DNA from: UBA2266 sp964406945
GTDB taxonomy: Bacteria > Planctomycetota > Phycisphaerae > Sedimentisphaerales > Anaerobacaceae
Length of the DNA: 64,000 bases
Direction of reading: 5' to 3'
Assembly: GCA_964406945.1 (NCBI GenBank)
Contig: CAYOTO010000015.1
Location: 1-64,000, forward strand
Every line of letters starts with the position of its first letter. The first letter of the stretch is position 1. A program made the position numbers and the translations under genes. A model generated the notes under the pieces. It did no database searches. It saw only the letters and a program-made list of their open reading frames with translations, and was not told the DNA's origin. This document shows, one piece after another, positions 9,394 through 18,080 of the stretch.

Positions 9394-9660
9394 GACGAAT
9401 CCTTTCAACAATCAGTTGCAGTTCGTGTTAAGCGTATACGAGTATAACCTGAGGCATTTGCGGCGTCAAGTTGCGTTGTGAGAACAAAAGGGCCGGCTTG
9501 TTGCGGCTTGGAGACAAGGTGTTCGCGGGTCCGGTTAGCGAGTGTAATACTGTATTTGAGGCGTCCCGGGCCGGAACCGACTGGCATTTTGCGGGAACCG
9601 AAGATAGAATAACCCTGCGTCTTGTGAGTGATTTACTTTACAGTTGGAAAGGATTTTGCC

Positions 9661-9897
9661 ATGGATAAAAAGACCGAGGAAATGATCGCACTTGCGGTCT
9701 CGTACGGCGTGAACTGCACGTTCTGCATGGAATATCATAAGAAGCTGGCGGTCGAGGCAGGGGTCAGTGAGCAGCAGATGCGCGATGCCATTGCGGTGGC
9801 CGAGATGGTCAAAAACGGCGCCGCTGCGAAGACCAAAAAGGTCAGCGTGGAGCTGTTCGGCTCGAGCGGGAACAACGACGGCGCAAGCTGCTGCTAA
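9661..9897 (+). CDS. Small AhpD-like (carboxymuconolactone decarboxylase family) CxxC protein
   Basis: A 78-residue all-helical protein of the AhpD/CMD fold. The AhpD-type redox signature is present as CTFCMEYHKKLA at about residues 19-30, with both cysteines and the following His, so a thiol-disulfide or peroxidase-related role is likely. The C-terminus ends in Cys-Cys, an unusual extra thiol pair. A GGAAAGGA site sits 7 bases upstream of the ATG; an in-frame upstream extension has no ribosome site. The stop is 28 bases before the RND transporter gene on the same strand, so it is probably the first gene of that operon. How a cytoplasmic thiol protein relates to the exporter is unclear. Confidence 0.8.
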   Translation: MDKKTEEMIALAVSYGVNCTFCMEYHKKLAVEAGVSEQQMRDAIAVAEMVKNGAAAKTKKVSVELFGSSGNNDGASCC

Positions 9898-9925
9898 ATC
9901 GCAGATTTGTTGACATAAGGAACGC

Positions 9926-12298
9926 GTGAAGGGATTCGAAGCAGAGTTCGGTAAGTGGGTTATAAGGCGGCGATGGTGGATTCTGGCGGTTACGGTCGCG
10001 GCCGCGGCTGCTGCATCATTTGGCATCGGCGGGCTGGAGATCGACAGCGACTCGCGGATATTTTTCAGCGAGGAAAATCCCCAACTCAATGCTCTGAACG
10101 AGCTGGAACACACCTACGTCGAGGACGACCACGTTTATTTCGCGATTGCGCCGCAGGACGACGACGTGTTCACGAAGCGGACGTTGAAAATGGTCGCCGA
10201 GATGACCGAAGCCTGCTGGCAGACTCCTCATTCGACCAGGGTGCAGTCGATTACGAACTTTCCCCACTTGAATGTCGACGGCGATGAGCTGGCGGTTGAG
10301 CCGCTGGTGAATCGTTCGGGTCTGATTGCGGTCGAACCGGAGACCGCCAAAAGCATAACGCTGGCACAGCCGCTGCTTGTGAATAATCTGGTTTCCCAAA
10401 GCGCCGATGTTACGGCGATAAGCGTCGCCACGGTCAGGCCGGGCAAGTCGCGGCGGGAGGTTGAAGAGGTCGCCGAGTTTGCTTACCAACTGGCCGATGA
10501 GTTTCGTGCGAGGTATCCCGATGTGGATATTTACGTTACGGGGAGCATCATCGCAGATTACGCCTTCGGTCAGATCAGCAAGAAGGACCTGCTTACATTG
10601 ATACCGGCGATGCTGGTTGTGCTTGCAGCTATTGTTGGTATCGCACTTCGGTCGTTCGTGGGAACTGTTGCGACGCTTGCGGTTATCGTCGTCTCCATGG
10701 CAACGGCTTTGGGCATAGCAGGCTGGCTGGGCGTTTCGCTGAACGCTGCTTCGGGAATTGCACCGACGATAATCCTGACTCTCGCGGTTGCCGACAGCGT
10801 TCATATATTGACCACCATGTTCAAGCGAACCCGGCTCGGTCTGTCGGCTGCGGAGGCAGTTGTCGAGTCGCTGAGCATCAACCTCGGAGCGATTTTTCTC
10901 ACCAGTATCACGACGGCAATCGGTTTTCTGAGCATGAACTTTTCGGATGCGCCGCCCTTTAGAGACCTGGGCAATATCGTTGCGATAGGTGTGACAGCGG
11001 CGTTCTTATATTCGGTTCTCAGCCTGCCGGCGCTGCTTTCTTTGTTGCCTGTAACAGACCGAAGCTCGGCCATGCAGGCTCCGCAGAGGTACTGCCAGTT
11101 GCCGGCCGATCTTGCAATTGCAAGGCCGCGGCTGATGCTGGTTCTTATGGGCGGATCAACCTTCCTGCTTGCAGCAGGTGCACTGCGGCTAAAAACCAAC
11201 GACAATCTTGTGCGGTATTTCGAAAAAGACAATGATTTTCGAGTAGCGACGGAATTCGTCGAACACAAACTCAGGGGCTGGCACGCGATCGAGTACTCCC
11301 TTCGCTCGGGCGAAAGAGGGGGCATCAATGATCCCGATTATCTTGCGACTGTTGATGGTTTTGCCCGGTGGTACAGGCGGCAGCCGAAAGTGGTCGAGGT
11401 GAGTGTCTTTACCGACGTGATGAAGGTTGTGAACCGGGCCATGCACGGAGGCGATCCGAATTTCTATCGCATTCCGGACAACAGAGAACTGGCGGCACAA
11501 TATCTGCTGCTTTACGAGCTTTCGCTGCCATATGGTTACGACCTGAACAACCGGATCGACGTGGATAAATCGGCAACCATGATGGCGGTCTCACTAAAGG
11601 ATATGACCGCGCGGCAGATTCTGGAGATTGAGTCGAGGGCGCGAAGGTGGCTCCAGGACAACGCGCCGGCGAGTATGTTCACGCGCGGCACCGGCATTTC
11701 GGTCGTGTGGGCGCACATAACCGATCGTAACTGCCGCAACATGCTCTGGGCGGCTCTGGTTGCAATCGTCCTTATATCGGCTATTCTGATAGTCGCACTG
11801 CGGAGCGTAAAAATCGGATTAATCAGTCTGGTGCCCAACCTGGCGCCGCCTCTGGTGGCTTTCGGAATCTGGGGGTATATCGACGGCGAGTTCGGACTGG
11901 GGCTTTCCATAATCGTCTCAATGACGATTGGCATTGTGGTCGATGATACTGTACACTTCCTGAGCAAGTTCCTTCGGAGTCGACGACAGCAGAATGCGAC
12001 GGCTGCAGAGGCGATTCGGTACGCGTTCAATACCGTGGGAACGGCTATGTGGGTAACTACGGCCGCGCTTGTGGCCGGTTTTCTGGTGCTTACCCTCTCG
12101 GCATACAGGATGAACAGCGATATGGGGCTTATGGCGGCGATGACGATGGTCCTTGCTCTGGCGATGGACTTTTTACTGCTGCCGGCCCTTTTGTTGAAAA
12201 TGGAGAAGCGAACGGATGCGGTTAATAGTCTCGACGTTGATACTTATGACGATGTCGGCAGCGCCGGCGACAGCGGGTGTGCCCGAACGCAAGGGTAG
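9926..12298 (+). CDS. RND/MMPL-superfamily exporter
   Basis: A 790-residue inner-membrane protein with two repeated halves, each a membrane helix, a large periplasmic loop and a cluster of five helices, as in the MMPL/SSD branch of the RND superfamily. Acidic residues in helices typical of proton relay are visible in VADSVHILTTMFKR (first half) and GIVVDDTVHFLSKFLRSRR (second half). The GTG start follows AAGGA. The gene overlaps the next by 83 bases, far more than a usual coupling overlap. With the LolA-like and beta-barrel genes behind it, it probably extracts or moves a lipid or lipid-linked molecule from the inner membrane; the cargo is not identifiable. Confidence 0.88.
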   Translation: MKGFEAEFGKWVIRRRWWILAVTVAAAAAASFGIGGLEIDSDSRIFFSEENPQLNALNELEHTYVEDDHVYFAIAPQDDDVFTKRTLKMVAEMTEACWQTPHSTRVQSITNFPHLNVDGDELAVEPLVNRSGLIAVEPETAKSITLAQPLLVNNLVSQSADVTAISVATVRPGKSRREVEEVAEFAYQLADEFRARYPDVDIYVTGSIIADYAFGQISKKDLLTLIPAMLVVLAAIVGIALRSFVGTVATLAVIVVSMATALGIAGWLGVSLNAASGIAPTIILTLAVADSVHILTTMFKRTRLGLSAAEAVVESLSINLGAIFLTSITTAIGFLSMNFSDAPPFRDLGNIVAIGVTAAFLYSVLSLPALLSLLPVTDRSSAMQAPQRYCQLPADLAIARPRLMLVLMGGSTFLLAAGALRLKTNDNLVRYFEKDNDFRVATEFVEHKLRGWHAIEYSLRSGERGGINDPDYLATVDGFARWYRRQPKVVEVSVFTDVMKVVNRAMHGGDPNFYRIPDNRELAAQYLLLYELSLPYGYDLNNRIDVDKSATMMAVSLKDMTARQILEIESRARRWLQDNAPASMFTRGTGISVVWAHITDRNCRNMLWAALVAIVLISAILIVALRSVKIGLISLVPNLAPPLVAFGIWGYIDGEFGLGLSIIVSMTIGIVVDDTVHFLSKFLRSRRQQNATAAEAIRYAFNTVGTAMWVTTAALVAGFLVLTLSAYRMNSDMGLMAAMTMVLALAMDFLLLPALLLKMEKRTDAVNSLDVDTYDDVGSAGDSGCARTQG

Positions 12299-13001
12299 CG
12301 AAATCCTGGAGGAAACGCGTAAGCGCAACGCGGGTTTCGGCGATTTTCAGGCCGATCTGCGAATGATACTGCGCAACAGGCACGGCCAGGTGAGCGAAAG
12401 GAAGCTGCATATAAGCACGCTGGAAGTCAGCGGGGACGGGGATATGAGTCTCGCGGTCTTCGACGAACCCAGGGATATACGAGGCACCGCCCTTCTGACG
12501 CATCCGCACAGGGATCGTGATGACGATCAATGGCTCTACCTGCCGGCCCTGAAGCGGGTTAAACGCATCACGGCCAGAAACAAATCCGGGTCGTTCATGG
12601 GCAGCGAGTTTTCATACGAGGATATCGCGAGCTTCGAAATAGGGCGATTCGAGTGCAGGTGGCTGCGCGACGAAGTTTACCGGGATATGGACTGTTTTGT
12701 AGTCGAGCTGATACCCCGGGACCGGGAGAACTCCGGGTATAAGAGGCAAATCTGCTGGATGGACAAAGAGCAGTACCGCCAGTGGAAGGTCGAGTACTAT
12801 GACCGCAAGAATCAGTTGATGAAGACCCTGACGCTCAGCGGCTATAAAGAGTACCGTCAGAAGTTCTGGCGGGCGGGCAAAATGGAGATGGTGAATCACC
12901 TGACCGGCAAGAGTACGACTCTGGAATGGTCGGACCTCGAATTCGGTACGGGACTCGACGAGGGGGATTTCAATCGTAACAGCCTGAAGCGAGCGCGATG
13001 A
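12216..13001 (+). CDS. LolA-like outer-membrane lipoprotein-sorting family protein
   Basis: Periplasmic protein of the PF17131 type, a LolA/LolB-like half-barrel that cups a lipid chain. Members are habitually encoded beside RND exporters. The 261-residue protein has a signal peptide cut near APATAG (residue 21), then core phrases DFQADLRMILRNRHGQ, DDDQWLYLPALKRVKRI, GSFMGSEFSYEDI and the late TGKSTTLEWSDLEFGTGL. The ATG lies inside the 3' end of the exporter gene with GGAG 9 bases upstream, and its stop overlaps the next start as ATGA, so the three genes are translationally coupled. It most likely ferries the exporter's lipid cargo across the periplasm. Confidence 0.9.
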   Translation: MRLIVSTLILMTMSAAPATAGVPERKGSEILEETRKRNAGFGDFQADLRMILRNRHGQVSERKLHISTLEVSGDGDMSLAVFDEPRDIRGTALLTHPHRDRDDDQWLYLPALKRVKRITARNKSGSFMGSEFSYEDIASFEIGRFECRWLRDEVYRDMDCFVVELIPRDRENSGYKRQICWMDKEQYRQWKVEYYDRKNQLMKTLTLSGYKEYRQKFWRAGKMEMVNHLTGKSTTLEWSDLEFGTGLDEGDFNRNSLKRAR

Positions 13002-14188
13002 GAGCAGCGAAACTTGAAATCGTCCTTCTGATCCTGCTGGCCGGCCCGGGCGCGGCCGAAGGCGGAGAGATTTACGGCTGGATAATGGGTGAATCCAGAT
13101 TGTTCTATGACGATCCCCGGTGGTCGCAACAGTCGAGGAATAACTATTCTTTTGCCGCTCAGCCGACATACTTTCATCAGTGGGACAATGATTCGAGCTT
13201 CACGGCAACTCCGTTCGTGCGTCTGGACAGTGCCGATTCCAAACGCACTCACTTCGACATGCGCGAACTGAATTATTTTCTGCCGACGGACGACTGGGAA
13301 CTGCGGGTCGGCGTCAGCAGAGTGTTCTGGGGCGCAACTGAGTTCGCTCACCTGGTGGACATCATCAACCAGACCGACCTTGTGGAGAACATCGACTCAG
13401 AAGACAAACTGGGCCAACCCATGGTTCACCTGACGGTTCCGCGTCAATGGGGGATTCTGGAGGGCTTTGTTCTGCCGTATTTTCGCGAGCGAACGTTTCC
13501 CGGCAAGAAGGGAAGGCTCAGACTGCCTCTGCCGGTGGATACCAGCAATGCCATATACGAAAGCGGGGCCGGTCAGAAGCACGTAGACTTTGCGGTGCGG
13601 TACAGCAATACAATCGGACCGCTGGATTTCGGGGTTTACCACTTCAAGGGTACCGGGCGCGAACCCACCCTGGCTTTGGGACTGGATAAATCGCTGAGAC
13701 CGTTCATCGTGCCGGTCTACGAGCAAATCGACCAGACCGGCCTGGACGCACAATTCGTAACCGGTCAGTGGCTGTGGAAATTCGAGGGGCTGCATCGCAC
13801 GGGACAGGGCGACGCTTTTTCGGCGATGGCTGGAGGTTTCGAGTACACGTTTTCGGGCGCTTTCGATACAAACGCCGATGTCGGTGTTCTGGGTGAGTAC
13901 GCTTTCGACGATCGGGGACAGGACGCAACGACGCTGCTGCAGAACGACATCATGTACGGTATTCGCATCATGCCCAACGATGTTGCGACGAGTCACCTGC
14001 TTGTCGGCATTCTTCAAGACGTGGAGGACTCGTCGCGCGTTCTGACAATTGAGGCAAGTCGAAGGATAGGGAAGAACTGGCGACTCGCAATCGAGGCAAG
14101 AGGCTTTTTCGACGGACCGGGCAATATCATCCACCAGTCGTTTCAGCAGGATGATTATCTTGCGATTGAGCTTTTCTACTTCTACTAA
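12998..14188 (+). CDS. Outer-membrane beta-barrel protein of the RND/LolA-like operon
   Basis: A 396-residue exported protein built of alternating amphipathic strands and ending in FYFY, the aromatic C-terminus recognised by the Bam machinery. A short signal peptide ends near GAAEG (residue 22). Strands such as EIYGWIMGESRLFYDD and YLAIELFYFY and the regular two-residue pattern throughout indicate a barrel of perhaps 14-18 strands. No named family was recognised. The ATGA overlap with the LolA-like gene puts it in the same system, where it would receive the cargo at the outer membrane. It ends 7 bases before the convergent holA gene. Confidence 0.8.
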   Translation: MRAAKLEIVLLILLAGPGAAEGGEIYGWIMGESRLFYDDPRWSQQSRNNYSFAAQPTYFHQWDNDSSFTATPFVRLDSADSKRTHFDMRELNYFLPTDDWELRVGVSRVFWGATEFAHLVDIINQTDLVENIDSEDKLGQPMVHLTVPRQWGILEGFVLPYFRERTFPGKKGRLRLPLPVDTSNAIYESGAGQKHVDFAVRYSNTIGPLDFGVYHFKGTGREPTLALGLDKSLRPFIVPVYEQIDQTGLDAQFVTGQWLWKFEGLHRTGQGDAFSAMAGGFEYTFSGAFDTNADVGVLGEYAFDDRGQDATTLLQNDIMYGIRIMPNDVATSHLLVGILQDVEDSSRVLTIEASRRIGKNWRLAIEARGFFDGPGNIIHQSFQQDDYLAIELFYFY

Positions 14189-14195
14189 AGAGGCC

Positions 14196-15197
14196 TCAGG
14201 AGGTGGAGGCTAGTTTCAGAACGAGCTGCTCCATCGCAACTTTAGTGTGAACCTGGCCGGTTTTAATGGCGTAATCTGTCGCTGCCAGTTCGCTGTGGTA
14301 GCGGCCGATCCGCCGAAGAGACATTTTGCGCAACTGTGCGAAAAACTCATCGGTCTTGCCGAATATCCGCAGTTGACCGCGAATCTGGCGGAGATTAACG
14401 CCTTTGTCCAGCATGACCCTGGCCCGGAACTGTCGCCGCAGGTGATATGCAAACGCGCCGACCACGGTGAACTCGGCGTTGCGGTCGTCGGCGAACATTT
14501 TTCGCAGTCTCTGCAGGGCTTGTGCAGTCTGGCCTGAAATAACCGCGTCTATGACGGCGAATGCAGAAAACAGGCGGTTGTGGCCCACGAGGGCTTCGAC
14601 GTGCTCGGCGGTGATTGTCTTCTTTTCATTTGCGTACAAAGCGAGCTTATCTATCTCACTGTAGAGCCTGACAAGTTCATCACCCGCTAGTTCTATCAGC
14701 AGGCGCGCGGTTTCGCTCGAGAGCTTTTTGGAGTGGGCATCCGCGGCATACTGGATCAGTCGCGACGGCAACTGGCCTGCGCTGGGCGTACCGGCGTCGA
14801 TGAGTTGGCCCACTTTCTTAAGCTTTTTGGCCAGCTTCGTGTTGGACCGCCAGGTGCCGACGGTCAGTATGAGAACGCCGGTCGAGGATGGAGAGTCGAA
14901 ATAATCTTCGAGCCTGGTTCGATACGCTGTGACAAAATCATCGGCCTGTTCGATCAGGACCACGCGTTTGTCGGTCAGAAAAGGCAGCGTGCGCAGCTCG
15001 TCGAGCACTTCGGTGATTGTAACCTGGTTCGGCTCGGGTTCGAACAGCCCCATAGCACGCTGGTCCGGCTCGACTAATTCGTCAACCAGTTCTCTGCAAT
15101 GAAGGTTGACCAGCGACTCGTCTTTGCCGACTATCACGTAGATGGGAGCGATCTTGGGGGTTGATTTGGTTTTCTTTGCAGCCATTTTGTTATACAC
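14196..15197 (-). CDS. holA: DNA polymerase III subunit delta
   Basis: The delta subunit opens the sliding clamp as part of the clamp-loader complex. The 333-residue protein has the degenerate AAA+ layout of HolA. An N-terminal P-loop-like region lacks a working Walker motif (PIYVIVGKDESLV, residues 18-30). LPFLTDKRVVLIEQAD follows at about 70-85, then ELAGDELVRLYSEIDKLALY, diagnostic of HolA, near residue 170. The C-terminal collar domain contains QALQRLRKMF. A GTG start with GGA close upstream is annotated; an ATG four codons later is an equally possible start. It lies 14 bases downstream of gyrA on the same strand, so the two are probably co-transcribed. Confidence 0.9.
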   Translation of the reverse strand: MYNKMAAKKTKSTPKIAPIYVIVGKDESLVNLHCRELVDELVEPDQRAMGLFEPEPNQVTITEVLDELRTLPFLTDKRVVLIEQADDFVTAYRTRLEDYFDSPSSTGVLILTVGTWRSNTKLAKKLKKVGQLIDAGTPSAGQLPSRLIQYAADAHSKKLSSETARLLIELAGDELVRLYSEIDKLALYANEKKTITAEHVEALVGHNRLFSAFAVIDAVISGQTAQALQRLRKMFADDRNAEFTVVGAFAYHLRRQFRARVMLDKGVNLRQIRGQLRIFGKTDEFFAQLRKMSLRRIGRYHSELAATDYAIKTGQVHTKVAMEQLVLKLASTS

Positions 15198-15211
15198 GGA
15201 ATCCGGCGAGA

Positions 15212-17854
15212 CTACTGTTCGGCATTGTCGCTGTCGGTTTCGGATGCTTCGCCGGCATCGCCTTCATCTTTGTCGCTCTTGTTTTCGGGCTCTTGCGGCT
15301 CACCTTCGGCCTGTTCGCCGGACTCGCCGGCTTCCTCGGCCTCTATCTTCTCGACCGCGACTACCTTGTCGCCCTCTTTTAGATTGATCAGCCGTACGCC
15401 CTGCGTGTTTCTGCCGATGGAGCGAATCTCGTCAAGGCCGGTTCGCATAATCATGCCTCTGGCCGTGATCATCATCAGATCATCGCTCTGCTGAACCGCT
15501 TTAAGGGCGACGACTTTGCCGTTTCTATCGGTGGTCTTGATGTCCTTGAGTCCGAGACCGCCCCGGCTCTGAGCACGATAGCTTTCCAGTTCGGTGCGTT
15601 TGCCGTAACCCTTCTCGCATATGGTAAACAGCGACGCTCCCTCCTGGACTATCACCATGCCTACTACCGCGTCGTCGGCCCGCAACTTTATGCCGCGGAC
15701 ACCGCGAGAGGCCCTGCCCATGGAGCGGACCTGCTGCTCGTCGAACCTTATCGTCATGCCGTCGCGTGTGCCCAGCATGACGTGATCGGTTCCGTCGGTC
15801 CGGGCCACGTCAATCAGAGCGTCGTCCTCGTCCAGATTTATGGCTATGACGCCGGAAGGCCTGGGATTGCCGTAGGCTGAGAGCTTTGTCTTCTTGACAA
15901 TCCCGTTGCGGGTCGCCATCAGCAGTTGCCATTCGGGACCGCCCTCGGTCTGCTCGAACGAACTGACGCTGATGATGGACGCAATTTTCTGGCTGCCGAG
16001 ATTGAGCAGGTTGACGATGTTTCGACCCAGGCTGGTCCGCGACATGCTCGGTATATTGTAGACCTTGAGCCAGTAGCACCGACCCCGGTTAGTGAATATC
16101 AGCAGGTAATCGTGCGTCGAAGCGACAAACAAGTGCTTGATGAAGTCGCCCTCACGGGTATCGGAACCTATGATTCCGCGACCTCCCCTGCCCTGCTTTC
16201 GATAGGTATCGAGGGGCATTCTTTTTACGTAACCGTTACGACTTACCGTAACGACCACGTCTTCTTCGGCGATAAGGTCTTCCAGGTCCAGTTGTTCGGC
16301 AGTTTCGGTAATTTGCGTGCGGCGCTGATCGCCGTATTTCTCCTTTATTTCATAGACATCCTCGCGGATTATATCCATAAGCACTGCATCGCTGGAGAGG
16401 ATAGCTTCGTAGCCTTCGATTTCTTCGACGAGACCGGCGTACTCTTTTGCGAGCTTTTCCATCTCCAGGCCGGTGAGCCTCTGCAACTGCATGGTCAAAA
16501 TCGCATCGGCCTGGGGGCCGGTGAGGAAATGCTCGCCGGTGCCTTTTTCATCGAGGAAGGATTGAGGCAGAAGATTCTTCAGCGTGGCCAGTTCCATGAG
16601 TTTCAGAGGTTTGTGCATCAGGTTTATTTTGGCGGTCGGGGCATCGGGCGACTTCTTGATGAGGTCTATTATTTCGTCGATGTCGCTGACCGCGAGAATC
16701 AGACCTTCGAGAACGTGAGCGCGGTTTCTGCAGCGTTTTAGCAGAAACCTGCTTCGGCGGCGAATCACCGTCTTGCGATGATCGATGAAGCACTGCAGCA
16801 TTTCCTTGATATTCAGTGTCTCGGGCCTGCTGTCCACCAGCGCGATATTAGCGATTGCGAAGGTGGTCTGCAGATATGTATAACGGTACAGTTTGTTCAG
16901 GACGATGTCGGGATCGGCGTCTTTTTTCACATCGACGACGACACGCAGACCGCGGCGGTCGGATTCATCACGAACGTCGGAAATTTCGGGGATGGTGCCG
17001 TTTTGCACGCAGTCGGCGATTTTGGAGACGATTGTCGTCTTGACGACCATGTAGGGAATCTCAGTAAATACTATCCGCTCGCGGCCTTTTTTGGTTGTTT
17101 CGATGTCGACCTTGCCCCGGACGGTGAGATGGCCGCGGCCTGTGGTGTAGGCGTCAATAATCCCCTTCCTGCCGCAGATTATGCCTCCGGTCGGAAAGTC
17201 AGGGCCGGGCAGGACGTCGAGTATATCCTTGAATCCGCAATCAGGTTCGTTAATGACCAGCAGCAGCGCGTCACAGACCTCCGCGACATTATGAGGTGCA
17301 ATATTGGTGGCCATTCCAACTGCGATGCCGGTCGAGCCGTTGACCAGCAGATTCGGAAACTTCGACGGCAGTACGACCGGTTCGTCGCGGGTTTCGTCGT
17401 AGTTCGGAACGAAATCGACGGTATCATACTTGATGTCCGCCAGCATATCCATGGCCGGAGACGCCATGCGGGCTTCGGTATATCTCATAGCAGCCGGGGG
17501 GTCCGAGTCGATGCTGCCGAAATTGCCCTGCGGGTCGACCAGAGGATAACGCATATTCCAATGCTGGCCCAGGCGAACGAGGGTTCCATAGGTGGCCTGA
17601 TCGCCGTGGGGATGGTAGTTTCCGCTGGTATCGCCGACGATCTTGGCACATTTGCGGTGTTTGCTCCGCGGACCCAGATTCAGATCGTTCATTGCCACGA
17701 GGATTCGACGTTGTGAGGGCTTCAGACCATCGCGAACGTCAGGCAGCGCGCGCGAAACTATGACGCTCATGGCGTAGTTGAGGTAGGAATTCTTGAGTTC
17801 GTCAAGAATCCGCATATCCTCGTATTTTTCTTCGAAAGTCTGGGGGTTCTCCAT
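15212..17854 (-). CDS. gyrA: DNA gyrase subunit A
   Basis: Type IIA topoisomerase breakage-reunion subunit, which introduces negative supercoils with GyrB (not in this window). The catalytic tyrosine is in AAMRYTEARM (about residue 126). The GyrA box appears as KQGRGGRGI near residue 567, marking gyrase rather than topoisomerase IV. Six C-terminal beta-pinwheel blades follow, then a 50-residue acidic tail rich in Glu, Gly and Ser. At the quinolone pocket the sequence is YHPHGDQATYGTLV: the positions of E. coli Ser83 and Asp87 are Gln and Gly. Length (880) is normal. AAGGA lies 13 bases before the ATG, rather far. holA follows closely. Confidence 0.97.
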   Translation of the reverse strand: MENPQTFEEKYEDMRILDELKNSYLNYAMSVIVSRALPDVRDGLKPSQRRILVAMNDLNLGPRSKHRKCAKIVGDTSGNYHPHGDQATYGTLVRLGQHWNMRYPLVDPQGNFGSIDSDPPAAMRYTEARMASPAMDMLADIKYDTVDFVPNYDETRDEPVVLPSKFPNLLVNGSTGIAVGMATNIAPHNVAEVCDALLLVINEPDCGFKDILDVLPGPDFPTGGIICGRKGIIDAYTTGRGHLTVRGKVDIETTKKGRERIVFTEIPYMVVKTTIVSKIADCVQNGTIPEISDVRDESDRRGLRVVVDVKKDADPDIVLNKLYRYTYLQTTFAIANIALVDSRPETLNIKEMLQCFIDHRKTVIRRRSRFLLKRCRNRAHVLEGLILAVSDIDEIIDLIKKSPDAPTAKINLMHKPLKLMELATLKNLLPQSFLDEKGTGEHFLTGPQADAILTMQLQRLTGLEMEKLAKEYAGLVEEIEGYEAILSSDAVLMDIIREDVYEIKEKYGDQRRTQITETAEQLDLEDLIAEEDVVVTVSRNGYVKRMPLDTYRKQGRGGRGIIGSDTREGDFIKHLFVASTHDYLLIFTNRGRCYWLKVYNIPSMSRTSLGRNIVNLLNLGSQKIASIISVSSFEQTEGGPEWQLLMATRNGIVKKTKLSAYGNPRPSGVIAINLDEDDALIDVARTDGTDHVMLGTRDGMTIRFDEQQVRSMGRASRGVRGIKLRADDAVVGMVIVQEGASLFTICEKGYGKRTELESYRAQSRGGLGLKDIKTTDRNGKVVALKAVQQSDDLMMITARGMIMRTGLDEIRSIGRNTQGVRLINLKEGDKVVAVEKIEAEEAGESGEQAEGEPQEPENKSDKDEGDAGEASETDSDNAEQ

Positions 17855-17908
17855 AGGCTTATTGCCATCCTTAGCTCAGAAAATGAGTTTAGCGTCCAAA
17901 GACACAAT

Positions 17909-17937
17909 AAAGTAACGGCAAACGGGCGGAAAGTCAA
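17909..17937 (-). promoter_or_regulatory. Candidate sigma-70 promoter of gyrA-holA
   Basis: Reading the - strand, TTGACT (5 of 6 to the -35 consensus) and TACTTT are 17 bases apart, about 55 bases upstream of the gyrA ATG. The -10 element is weak, so confidence is limited. Confidence 0.4.
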
Positions 17938-18080
17938 CAAAAGACAGAGGCGAAACAGGGCTAAAAGTTGCAAAAATCGCCGTGAATCGCCGTTTTCGTT
18001 GTTTTGTCGGGTGTGGGCGGAAGGCCCGCCCGCGACACTGCGCAGAACTGCGCACAATCGCCGGTCAGCCGGTCGAAATT

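Noticed and set aside
18015..18054. Terminator for the GH78 gene from GGGCGG/CCGCCC and TGCGCAG/CTGCGCA stems
   Set aside because: Both stems are real inverted repeats but neither is followed by a T-run on the - strand, so a terminator call is not supported.
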